Shown here: piece after piece, positions 47,361-56,905 of the stretch
Layout: each line of letters begins with the position of its first letter
How positions within the stretch are numbered: position 1 is the first letter of the stretch
DNA from: Homalodisca vitripennis
Taxonomy: Eukaryota; Arthropoda; Insecta; Hemiptera; Cicadellidae
NCBI RefSeq assembly: GCF_021130785.1
Contig: NC_060209.1
Coordinates: 23,312,001-23,376,000, forward strand
Length of the DNA stretch: 64,000 nucleotides
Direction: 5' to 3'
Notes under the pieces: model-generated
What the model was told of the DNA's origin: nothing
Database searches by the model: none
Seen by the model: the letters and a program-made list of their open reading frames with translations, nothing else
Translations under genes and position numbers: made by a program

Positions 47361-49145
47361 TTAATTTAATTTTAAATCTACAATATGAACCTTTTTTACA
47401 TTCAAAACATTTTCAGTGTGTTGTACAATACAAGTTACAGGGCTTAAAAAATATAAAATTCTATAAATTCCTACATATTTTGGTGCTAATTTTGCACAAA
47501 ACTTTTCTACCTTATTGCTTAAATAGTGGGTTCTGATCCATACTAAGGAATGCAACTTAAAGGGATGTTTTACATTTTGCTCCGAGTACTTTTGTCTATT
47601 ACTGTTATGTGCTATACTCCTTTTTACATTCACCACAGCTCTCTTTAAATTGTTTACAACAGTTTCCTTGGACAAATTCTCACCAATTAGATCATTTAGC
47701 TTCCATAAATTAGATAAAGCATTATTACATGAATGATTAAACATTAAATCAAAGGCAGCAAAACCTGTGCTTTCATTATGGGCGGTGTTTAAACTTAATT
47801 GTATATAGCCTAGGTCATTATCCCAATTACTATGACAGTTGTGATAGAAACTACGTAATAATGTAGATATGTTTCTAATATGCCTTTCTGATTGATTTCC
47901 ATTAGCCCTGTAAGGCGCTAGTCTACGGTGTTCAATAAAATTCTTAAATAAGAACTTCTTAAAATACAGTGATGTAAAATATGCGGCATTGTCTGACACT
48001 ATTATTTTAGGTACAGAAAAGTTGTTAAAAATTATGCGGTCTAATTTATTACATATTTCAGCACTCTTACATTCCCTCAAAGGGATTAGCCATAGAAATT
48101 TACTGGCGGCATCTACAACTACAAGTAAATATACATTGCTGTTTCTAGTTCTCACTAAGGGACCTAAAAGATCTATGAATAAACAATCCATATTGTTCTT
48201 AAATGGCACAGATACTAATTCGCCTTCATATTTTCTTTGGCACACTTTACTCATTTTACAAACATTACATGTTTTCACTTTTGCCTTTATAATTTCGTCT
48301 AAATCAGGTCTATAAAAATACTGATTAATTTTTCTTTGCGTTCTAGCAATGCCTAAATGACCTCCTATTAAAGAACTGTGGAAGAATTCATATACTAAAT
48401 CAATTAACTGTACAGGCAAAAATATCTTACTCTTACTTTTTACATTCCTTTTGTACATCAGTAAATTGTTTTTTATAAAATAACATAAATTGTTACTATT
48501 GCTTTTTACAGATTGAATGATTTGCTGAGTTTCTTTATCTTGAAGTTGATATTTTTCTAAATCTTTAAACGCTAATGGCAAATCATTAATTAACAACCAC
48601 AAATTATCCTTCTTATTGCACTTATTATTTATCTGCATTTTAGGCTTTACATTAGATGTTGGTTTACATTTTTGCCTTCGGGAGGAGTTTGAATGGCAGA
48701 AGGAAATCGATAATCTATTTTTATCCTGGTCTGGACCGTTCCGGCAGTCACTGGGGCTCGGATCAGCTGTTCCCGTCGACTCGCCCTCAAACATACGTGA
48801 TAGGGCATCTGCCAGTGCATTATCGGTGGAACTTTTAAATTCAACCTCAAATGGCAAATTCAAAATCCTCTCGATCCACCGGGCAAGTCTTCCTACCTTC
48901 CTTTTGTGATTGAGGACATAGGATAAAGCTTGGTTATCAGTTATTAATTTAAAGGTTCTTACTTCTAAAAATTCGTGCCATTTTTCTATGCAAATTAGTG
49001 CACTCAAAGCTTCTTTTTCATAAACAGTATATTTTAATTCGGCATCAGTAAATTTCCTAGAGTAATAGGCTATTGGCATTAATTCATTTTGGTCGTTTTC
49101 CTGTAACAAACAACCACCTGCGGCTATTCCACTAGCATCTGTCAT
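47361..49145 (-). CDS. Partial pol: RNase H and integrase
   Basis: 594 codons without a stop. Residues 1-118 are the Ty3/gypsy RNase H domain, with the acidic residues Asp3 (in TDAS), Glu45, Asp70 and Asp113. After a linker, residues 256-296 hold the integrase zinc site, His256-His263-Cys293-Cys296. The catalytic core has Asp325, Asp385 and Glu420; 34 residues lie between the last two, against the usual 35, an oddity worth checking. The C-terminus ends in a basic segment typical of gypsy integrases. The frame starts exactly at the RNase H motif, so everything upstream (protease, reverse transcriptase) has been deleted, and the ATG is an internal codon rather than a real start. It lies in the gag frame but behind gag's own stop and a further in-frame stop. 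The -1 frame leaving gag runs into a stop at 49,132-49,134, so no normal route of translation leads into it. Confidence 0.9.
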   Translation of the reverse strand: MTDASGIAAGGCLLQENDQNELMPIAYYSRKFTDAELKYTVYEKEALSALICIEKWHEFLEVRTFKLITDNQALSYVLNHKRKVGRLARWIERILNLPFEVEFKSSTDNALADALSRMFEGESTGTADPSPSDCRNGPDQDKNRLSISFCHSNSSRRQKCKPTSNVKPKMQINNKCNKKDNLWLLINDLPLAFKDLEKYQLQDKETQQIIQSVKSNSNNLCYFIKNNLLMYKRNVKSKSKIFLPVQLIDLVYEFFHSSLIGGHLGIARTQRKINQYFYRPDLDEIIKAKVKTCNVCKMSKVCQRKYEGELVSVPFKNNMDCLFIDLLGPLVRTRNSNVYLLVVVDAASKFLWLIPLRECKSAEICNKLDRIIFNNFSVPKIIVSDNAAYFTSLYFKKFLFKNFIEHRRLAPYRANGNQSERHIRNISTLLRSFYHNCHSNWDNDLGYIQLSLNTAHNESTGFAAFDLMFNHSCNNALSNLWKLNDLIGENLSKETVVNNLKRAVVNVKRSIAHNSNRQKYSEQNVKHPFKLHSLVWIRTHYLSNKVEKFCAKLAPKYVGIYRILYFLSPVTCIVQHTENVLNVKKVHIVDLKLN

Positions 49146-49232
49146 TACTATTTATAAAATTATTATTCTTAAACTTATGAAACCGGGGAGGGATATTTTT
49201 AGGTGTTGTGTGTAATACCACTCCCCTATCAA
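49146..49232 (-). other. Deletion junction between gag and RNase H
   Basis: In complete gypsy elements protease and reverse transcriptase lie here (normally around 2 kb). Only 87 bp remain. In the -1 frame relative to gag about 34 codons are open from the slippery site to a stop at 49,132-49,134, probably the first codons of the original pol. The breakpoint must fall within this A/T-rich stretch. Confidence 0.8.
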
Positions 49233-50573
49233 CTAGTTTTTTGGATTCCTAAAACAATTTTTTGCTAAGTGACCAGGCCTATTACAATTGAAACATAACT
49301 TTGGGTTTTTGACAGTAGGCCTACTTTTTCTAAGTTCAACATGTGGTGGATACATGTTGTTAACATATGTCTTACTTAAATTGTCCCTTAAGTTATCATT
49401 AAAGGTTATATTGTTACTAGCTATACACACATTTTCCAAATCTGTAAAACAAATGGGATTGTTTTCAAAAATTAACTTATTTCTATCTGTAGGCTTAATA
49501 CCTCTTTTTATACAAGTTACCAAGTCCTGTTCACTTATGTTACACAATAAAACTTGACTGAGCTCTTTGATGTCATAGATGTATTCATACAGTGGCTCAT
49601 CAAACCTCTGTGGCCTATAAACTAAATCTAGTCTCAGTCTTTCAATTAGGCCTACAGGGATAAAAGCACTAATTAATTCCCTGTGTAGATAGTTGACATT
49701 TGGCATGACAGACTTACACTGTATTATTTTGGCTAAAAGTGGACCTTTTGCATAACATGGTAACAATGCTAAAATTTCATTTTCTGATAGGCTAGTTTCA
49801 CATTTTAGTTTTAACAAAGTTTTCAAAAAGTTTATTAGCTCAGGTACTACTAAGCCATTTGTTACTGTAAAATTTTGTAAATAACATTCTACAGGGTTGT
49901 TTAAATTATTAAACATATTTAAACCTGACATAGGTTGACTAATACAATCATTGTTTGCATTATAAATAGGCATTATAGGCAAAGTGGGGGTACTGGCAGT
50001 AGGCTGTGATATTGTTGGTGGTTGTACAGAAATAGGGCCTATTTGTTCTTTCACTGCCTGTTCCATAGCCTCATCTTGTTCTAATGATTCATTTAAATTG
50101 GCTTCTAACACTTTAAGCTGTTCTAGGTTTACTGTAGGTAGCAAGTTTTTAGCTAACTGTTGTTCAACATTTACTAGCCTACACTTTAAAGCTGATAAAG
50201 TTTCACTATGTACAGAACTTAGTTCTAGCTGGTTGTCTAAAAATAAACGGTTTATTAAATGTTTACACTTTTCTTGGAATTTGGTGATTTCTAAAAATGA
50301 ACTAGCACTGTTCAATTCACTGCATCCATGTTCTAATAATATCACTTTTTCACTGAGAAGTTTTACTTCCTGATTGTGGTCTATTTTTAATAGGCTACTA
50401 GCAGTAGGTAAAATATTGTTTCTCAAACACTGTCTTAAGGACTTTCTGAGTTCATTTACTGTACTGTCACTATTTAATTTAATACCTCTAGATATCAGTT
50501 CAAATACCAACTCATCTTTAGACAAATATTCTATTTTAATGGCAGGCATTGTGGCGTTTTCACTCAGTTTCAC
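49233..50573 (-). CDS. gag: Gag polyprotein of the LTR element
   Basis: 446 codons, intact. It forms the capsid shell and binds the element's RNA in the cytoplasm. The first ATG (50,573) lies 52 bp inside the 5' LTR; a second ATG at codon 9 could also serve. Residues about 17-50 form a helix-turn-helix segment resembling SAP-type folds found at the N-terminus of some insect gag proteins. A central Pro/Thr/Gln-rich hinge (about 185-205) precedes a capsid-like helical region (about 215-400). The C-terminus has one CCHC zinc knuckle, Cys427-Cys430-His435-Cys440, that binds nucleic acid. The protein ends six residues later at a TAG directly behind the slippery heptamer. No frameshift or early stop is seen, so this part could still be translated. 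Confidence 0.9.
   Translation of the reverse strand: MKLSENATMPAIKIEYLSKDELVFELISRGIKLNSDSTVNELRKSLRQCLRNNILPTASSLLKIDHNQEVKLLSEKVILLEHGCSELNSASSFLEITKFQEKCKHLINRLFLDNQLELSSVHSETLSALKCRLVNVEQQLAKNLLPTVNLEQLKVLEANLNESLEQDEAMEQAVKEQIGPISVQPPTISQPTASTPTLPIMPIYNANNDCISQPMSGLNMFNNLNNPVECYLQNFTVTNGLVVPELINFLKTLLKLKCETSLSENEILALLPCYAKGPLLAKIIQCKSVMPNVNYLHRELISAFIPVGLIERLRLDLVYRPQRFDEPLYEYIYDIKELSQVLLCNISEQDLVTCIKRGIKPTDRNKLIFENNPICFTDLENVCIASNNITFNDNLRDNLSKTYVNNMYPPHVELRKSRPTVKNPKLCFNCNRPGHLAKNCFRNPKN
49236..49242 (-). promoter_or_regulatory. -1 ribosomal frameshift heptamer at the end of gag
   Basis: The minus strand reads A_AAA_AAC in the gag frame, directly before the gag stop TAG (49,235-49,233). 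This fits X_XXY_YYZ, the known -1 slippery type used by many gypsy elements and retroviruses. In this copy, shifting leads only to a short dead end. Confidence 0.75.
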
Positions 50574-50625
50574 CCAGTTGATGGCAGAGTAGGCACATCA
50601 AAAGCAGATTGGCGCAATAAAATTG
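50574..50625 (-). other. 5' leader and expected primer-binding site
   Basis: Only 52 bp separate the 5' LTR from gag. The minus strand begins CAATTTTATTGCGCC. I expected TGG plus a tRNA complement at the LTR edge and do not see one, so the priming tRNA is unresolved. Confidence 0.5.
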
Positions 50626-51503
50626 TGTACCGTATGACGATAACACATGGGGGGTGGTGACTTCTGAGGTCGTAGTAATAAATACTAGAAATACAAAGTT
50701 TACTTATAAGTTCAGTTTAATTACGAAAACTTAAAAGCACCACTTTTAGATGGTAAAGGAAAAGTTATGTAATGCCACGTTGCTGCCAATTAGAATATAA
50801 TAACTAAAAAGTATATCTTCTAGGTGGGCCTAAAATATCCAATGTTCTATTGAATTATGCGTACGACGTTTTACTTTACAAAACAATAATATTTCACTTC
50901 CCTTCACAATAGGTAGACTCACAACCCGGGTGTCGGCGTCTTGGCACGAGACATTGAAGCTGTAGTCTAAGAACGGTTATTTCTAGAAGAGGAGTAGATG
51001 TTGGGAAATGGTAGCCATCTATTCAAACAACACGTGAGATACATCAGCTACGTAAACTCGCCTAAAACAAATTCGCGACGGTATTAGCCATTTAATGATA
51101 CAAATTACTATTTATAACAACGTGCTCGTCGCCATAAGGACGACGCCACAACCTTTATCTATCTCCATCAAGCAAATAAAAGATCTTCAAGGGTAAGTTA
51201 CTTTACTATTCACATCTTTACTTTACGTTACATTCATTTTATACGTTTGGCATCAAAGGGCTAATTTAATAATACGAAAAGATAAATTTTACTTACGGAC
51301 AAGGCGCGCGAGGTCTGATCGGTTACGTAGTTGGGCTGCTACAAAGAGTTAGAGGAAAAATTCATACGCGTGCCAATTAGGTAGTTACTCCGCCCAATAA
51401 TTTAGTTCCGGAACATTGGATGTAAAATAATATTATATTATACTGGCTGATTAGGTTGCGAAATTTACATTGTATGAAATTTAATTAACTGATTTACGGT
51501 ACA
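50626..51503 (-). promoter_or_regulatory. 5' LTR (right, 878 bp), promoter
   Basis: First LTR in the direction of transcription. A TATA-like TTATAAATAG lies on the minus strand at 51,108-51,117, which would place transcription start near 51,080, about 510 bp before gag. Near-identity with the other LTR points to a young insertion. Confidence 0.85.
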
Positions 51504-51507
51504 CGGT

Positions 51508-53825
51508 AAAGTTAAATGATCTAAAGATACCGTCTTTTAGTATCCAGCAATCGTTCCTGTCTTAAAGAAATCTTAACGGCAATGTTTGAATTAATCTTAA
51601 ATTATTAATGAGCTCTATTCATCACTTTCTTAAAGCCCTTTAAGATGAGTAATTGCCTCCTGCTGTCCTCTCTTATTTTGAAATTTTTGTTGGTAAAAAT
51701 TGTTCATAAAGATGACTTTTATTATAATTAATAAATAGTTTACATAGACATATGACACTGTGCAAAGTTTATAGATGTTATCTCCTATGGTTTTTAAAAT
51801 ATTAAGCCGTACCCATACTTTTCAAACACCCTGTATCTGCAGTGAACGAAAGCAGACCATTTGCAAGGTAAGTACAATACAATAATTTTAACAGACATAA
51901 CTTGGTACTACATTTTGAACATACGGAGTTGACATGACGATATCGTATTTGACATGTTTACAATATACATAATCATTACACGATGGGAAAGTACTTTCTT
52001 AGGTGAATTAGCTGTGAACAAGAACAAAACAATATTAAATCATCCAGCAATTTTCGAATTTAAATATGAGTTAAAGCTTGGAACTAAAAACCAATATGAT
52101 GAGTATACAATACTATCTAGTACCTATAGTACGTCAGAAAACTAAAATATACAAGAGCCACTAACGAAAATCATGAAAGATCGACTGAATCCGCAGATGA
52201 CACTAAATGAATTAGCGTGTTGGAATTAAAAAATAGCCATGCAAATTTAGAATATCTTGTTTGTCAAAAAAACTCAGGTGTTGATGGCAAGGGGGAGGTG
52301 AGCTACGTGCGGTGACTGCCTACTTACTGCTTATCAGACAATCTGGACTAGGATTGGGTGTAACTGGCAAATCAAGTAAACACCTACATATGACGAGGTT
52401 CAAAACAACATGCAACCAGCAACGCATAAGTTTTTACAAATATCGATATAACAACCATGAACACTTCATTGGTTTGTATTATGCATATAATAGATCATTC
52501 CTCCTTGGCTAGATTTACCACTTTGCTAAAGAATAAAAAAGATAGTCTCAGTTAGCAGATAAGAAGAGGTTGCTAAAGCAGCCCGCACGAAAGTTGTCCG
52601 TAGATGTCTGGTGCGTCAGAATCCATTCCTCTTGCGGAATTGCTCCCCACACCCGCGCACAACACTGTTCACGTGTGTGGAAAATTACTGATCATCTCAA
52701 TATTTTTTACAATAGATAAACACCATCAGCGGGTAGTTCAAACAAAAATAAAGAAGTGGAGAAAATGCTACAGGATAAAGTAAATAAATACCATGTGCCA
52801 CTTTCACCGGAAATCAAGTAACTCTTATCGTATTCACGATAACTTCAAAGTGCCTTAATCGTTTCAAGTAAACGATACCACTTAGGTGCACGCACTGCGA
52901 GAAAAGCATTCTCATAATTATTGTAAATAGTTAAAAAGACTATAATAAACCATCTCCGCTTTGAGTTGACATTATTCATGTTTTTATTTTGTTAGCTGAA
53001 TTAAAGTAACTAAATCTTTTGTTGTGATATCATCTCTCTGTATTAGTCTACGCTATCCAAACAACATGATATAACCATTGAATTTTATATTTATCTCTTT
53101 CTTTATCTTTTTAATTTTTAATGGGATGCGCATTATAAGGATTTGTTTTAGTTTAAACATTGTATAGAGGAAACACAAGTACGACCACAACCAGGCCTAG
53201 TACTGCCTTGACAGGCCCTTACCACAATGAGACGTCTAGTTTGATTTTTCTATGCTATAAAAGCGTTACCAGTCGTGTAGTTCTAATTAAAAATTTATTT
53301 AACCAAATTTTGAATCTGTTAATTTGTTTACATAAATCAAACCAAGGCTGTTGTAAAAGGATGAAAATTACATGTTATAATACTATTCACATTGCAATTT
53401 CACGGATAGCATCTTTTATATGAAGGATTGACTCTCCTTTAAATAAGATGGAAATTCCAATTTTTACAAAATTATCGTCCAATTCAAACAATCAGCTGTT
53501 CATTTCGAGAGAGAAAGCTTATTGACATGAAAAAGTATATTTGTCATTGTTTGTAACACTTTTTAATAAAGATGGAGCGAACTTGTATATGTATTTTTGT
53601 AATATTACGATAAACAGACCTATTGTTACGATGATGCGTTAGTACCATCATGAGAGGAACAACTCTGACAATAAGTGTTAAGATTTTATAGCTTGATGTG
53701 TACCGTTTCTAAAGTTAAAGCAAGTGTGGGGCGTGGTTTTATATTTTTTTACTGCAATTACCTCGGAAATTACGCTCTCACAGGCAATATGCCAATGAAA
53801 CCATTTTTATTTCTTCTTTGCCGTC
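51508..53825. other. AT-rich stretch without recognised gene
   Basis: No frame with a known domain. A strong donor-like 'gcaaggtaagtac' (about 51,863-51,875) and an 'aaacaccctgtat' motif (51,824-51,836) are isolated. A less AT-rich patch at 52,570-52,690 is unclassified. Confidence 0.45.
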
Positions 53826-54345
53826 ATTGATTGATTGAATAATTAAACCCTTTATTGTAACGGGTGAAGTTAAGACCATTAGGTCCTTTTTACATTTTAC
53901 CTGAGTCAATAAATACAACTAATGGTAACTAAAAATCAATCGATAATAAGCAGCTTAATAAGTCAATAGAGAAAAATTACCATAATTAAAATAAAGCAAA
54001 AATTAAAAACTGCTTTGATAAAAGAATATATAGAAATAATATGTATACGTGATTATTATTATTAAAAATAACAATTTCTTTATAAATATGTCAACTTTCT
54101 TACTTGCCTAAAAATAAAAATAATTCCATCTATTTCTAATACATATAAAAAAAACATAACATGAACACAGTTATATGCCAAATTAAAAGATAATTAAAAC
54201 AATCAATAAAAACTGTAATTAGAGAAGATGAGAAGCCATAATCATAGACTCACACATTCATTCCTCCAGCAACTAACCAAGCCTAGTCACTCCAGGGCCC
54301 CAAGACCAGTAAGGCTCCAGAAGTAAGTCTGGACAGGTGAAGAAA
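53826..54345 (-). mobile_element. Probable LINE 3' UTR / SINE-like insertion
   Basis: On the minus strand the right part (54,240-54,345) is GC-richer, followed by 350 bp of A/T-rich DNA, an AATAAAGGG signal (53,845-53,855) and a (TCAA)n tail (53,826-53,840). The architecture mirrors the element at 14,726-15,127, including 'gaatgaatgt' near the start of the A/T part. Boundaries are approximate and no target duplication was found. Confidence 0.4.
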
Positions 54346-55099
54346 ACCAATTCAAACATTTTATAGAAGCTGAAAGGGAGTTCCACGTATGACAATGTTA
54401 CGACAAATTACCTGCTGAACACTGTTGTTATATGGTGAGGCTATCCAACATCACTGCGTAAGTAATTTACTGAATAATATTATTGATTTGTATATTGCGT
54501 CTCACTTTTGAATATTAGTAGGTGCCCCAGTATTTTATGTAAATACTTCAAAATGCTGTTGTAGTTAGACCTTTAATAACATTTGCTCTAATTCACGAAA
54601 GACTCAATTTGTGATAATTTGCTATTTTGTTCGTAAGTACTTTCAATCAATATTTCAGAACGAAACAAGTTCAAAAATGAACCTGAACTAGTTCAAAAAG
54701 AACTTTTATTAAGATAATCACTATAAATTGTAGGCAAAACGTATACTTAAGTACCGCTCTAGTAATTTGAGGAGAGCAGAAGTTAATAGAAACTATAAGA
54801 ATTGTGTGGAAGAGATTCTATTTTAATTACTTGATATTGAATATATTTTGAGAAGCAACGTTTGATTTTGTTTATTTTATGCATTATATTTCAAATTGAT
54901 AGGTATTATACTTTTGGTTTTATTTTGTTTAATACACTCATTTGTTATCAACAAGTGATTTTAGTTACCTAGCAAGTAATAAGCTCCACGAATCTTGAAA
55001 TATTATTTTATATCCAAGCTATGGGTAAAGGTGGAAGATTGGATTGCTTGATCTAGTCTAATGATGTGGATTGCAGTAGTGCTTCCTTAATGTAAAGCA

Positions 55100-55345
55100 T
55101 GTTGCTGGTCTAGACATGAGGGGGTGCTACATCCTGCCTGCTTTGACTGCAGGGGTTGGCACATACCTCGCCATCCCTTCATCCCACATATCTTAGATAT
55201 CAGCTGTTGGGATCTAGACAGAAGGTCGCCCCTTCCCCCAAACCTAACCCATCTTAAATGTCCTGTAAATCCGGAAGCAAGCGCAAAGGTCCTTGTAGGA
55301 TTAAGTACAAAGAGGGATTTCTCATTTTTTTCTTAAGTGTAGAAA
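55100..55345. repeat. Diverged relative of the 13.3-kb repeat
   Basis: Shares with 13,280-13,570, in the same orientation, 'gacatg', 'cgcccct(t)(g)cccc(a)aa', 'acccat', 'tccgga..caagcgcaaaggtcctt' and 'taagtacaaagagggatttctca'. It could be a dispersed element or the continuation of the ancient relic. Confidence 0.5.
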
Positions 55346-56360
55346 AACTCATTTCTATACTGCAAAACCGTAAGTTTGATAATATAATTAATATAATTTT
55401 TTAATTATTATTAATATTAATAGTAATATTAATTAATTATATTAAATAGAGTTGTGTTATTTGGTGATGCTGCTGTTGTTTGCTGTAGTAAAAAAACGTC
55501 TAATGATAATCACTAAATGTGGGGCACTATAATAACTCAGAAAGGAAGTACTTACAGAGATAGTTTACACAAGTTACCATTTATAATTAGTAAAAATCCA
55601 AATGGAATTTTTTTCATTATTTTAAGGCTAACTAACCTTTAATAGTTTTTAATGGACGTAAATTAATGTCAGAACATAACATAGATTTGGCTTTAATGTA
55701 AGTATCTGGTCATCTGTCAATGGTATCGGGGTTCTTTAGTAAACTGGATGTATTTGGAACGGTTTGCCGAATATCAGTGATTCTACAAATTGAATAAGAG
55801 ATTAGGTATGTAATAATTTAGTCAATCAAAGATTATTTGTGGATGTAATACGTATGTGCACAGAGTAGAATTTATAGATTTATATCAATCGTTTTTATCT
55901 GGTGTACTATGCTTATAACGTATATACTCGAATATGTGTTCAGCTACAATCAATTGGTCTATAATATTTTTTATTCTATAAAATAAGAAACATTAACCGA
56001 TACATTTTTTGACAGTACATTTTTTTTGACAATATTATTGTAATTTTACTTTAGAAACAATAAAAGTAAAAGGCTTCCTCTACAAATAATTTTTAATACC
56101 AATTTGCTTTTGCATATTATGCTTAAACGTACTAAACAGTACAATGACGAAATTGTTACATATATATTAAAAATTAGTTCTTAAAAATGTTTAATTAATA
56201 GTTTTGAAATATTTAGCATTATCTGGAACTTCTCTGTCAGAATCAAGCTATAAAATTATTTGGTTAGCCAATTAAATATTGGAAAAGTTATTGGTTGATT
56301 CTCATTCTCAAATAATACTCACGTACGCTTAAAAAATGCTTAAAAATTTGATTAAAATAT
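55346..56360. other. AT-rich stretch without recognised gene
   Basis: Mostly A/T runs, including a small ATTAATATTAAT palindromic cluster at 55,380-55,445. Nothing else is seen. Confidence 0.45.
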
Positions 56361-56905
56361 GGCAAAACATCTAAAGCGGGACTCTTGGCAGTTCTGACAA
56401 TATTTTCATCTAATGCACTCGGGCTTGACTGGTAAAACAGATACTCACAAGAGAGCTACATTTTTACTTGCTTTGGATATGACAAAAGCTGAAGCGGAAC
56501 GCTTGACAGTTCTGCGAATAACTTCATCTAATGCACTCAGACTTATCTGATAAAACAGGTACTCACAAGAGAGCTACATTTTTACTTGCTTTGGATATGA
56601 CAAAAGCTGAAGCGGAACGCTTGACAGTTCTGCGAATAACTTCATCTAATGCACTCAGACTTATCTGATAAAACAGGTACTCACAAGAGAGCTACGGTTT
56701 TTACTTGCTTTGGATATGACAAAAGCTGAAGCAGAACGCTTGACAGTTTCTGCCAATAACTTCATCTAATGTACTCGGGCTTGACTGATAAAACAGGTAC
56801 TCACAAAGAGCTACGTTTTTTTTCCTTACCTTGAATATGACAACAGCTGAAGCAGAACGCTTGACAGTTCTGCCAATATTCCCATCTGATGCAGTCGACC
56901 CGACA
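56361..56905. repeat. 118-121-bp tandem repeat, 5 units
   Basis: Units start at 56,361, 56,481, 56,599, 56,718 and 56,839. Each runs 'gacaaaagctgaagcggaac', 'gcttgacagttctgc', 'cttcatctaatgcactc', 'tgataaaacaggtactcaca', 'gagctac'. Units 2 and 3 are nearly identical; the outer ones have diverged most. Confidence 0.95.

Larger units (their letters stand above)
45597..51503 (-). mobile_element. Ty3/gypsy-type LTR retrotransposon, internally deleted
   Basis: A 5,907-bp element transcribed leftward. The two LTRs (45,597-46,475 and 50,626-51,503) start TGTACCGTA and end TACGGTACA and are flanked by a 4-bp target-site duplication, CGGT (45,593-45,596 and 51,504-51,507), the size usual for gypsy-type integrases. 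From 5' to 3' on the minus strand come the LTR, a 52-bp leader, gag (50,573-49,233), an 87-bp junction, RNase H plus integrase (49,145-47,361), an 885-bp 3' non-coding part, a purine-rich tract and the LTR. Protease and reverse transcriptase are missing, so the copy cannot copy itself, although near-identical LTRs show recent mobility, presumably with help from a complete relative. The order RNase H then integrase is the Ty3/gypsy arrangement. I see no envelope gene. Confidence 0.95.

Noticed and set aside
48616..48909. Plus-strand frames within the LTR element (also 47,989-48,315, 49,288-49,557, 49,984-50,373)
   Set aside because: Antisense shadows of gag and pol.
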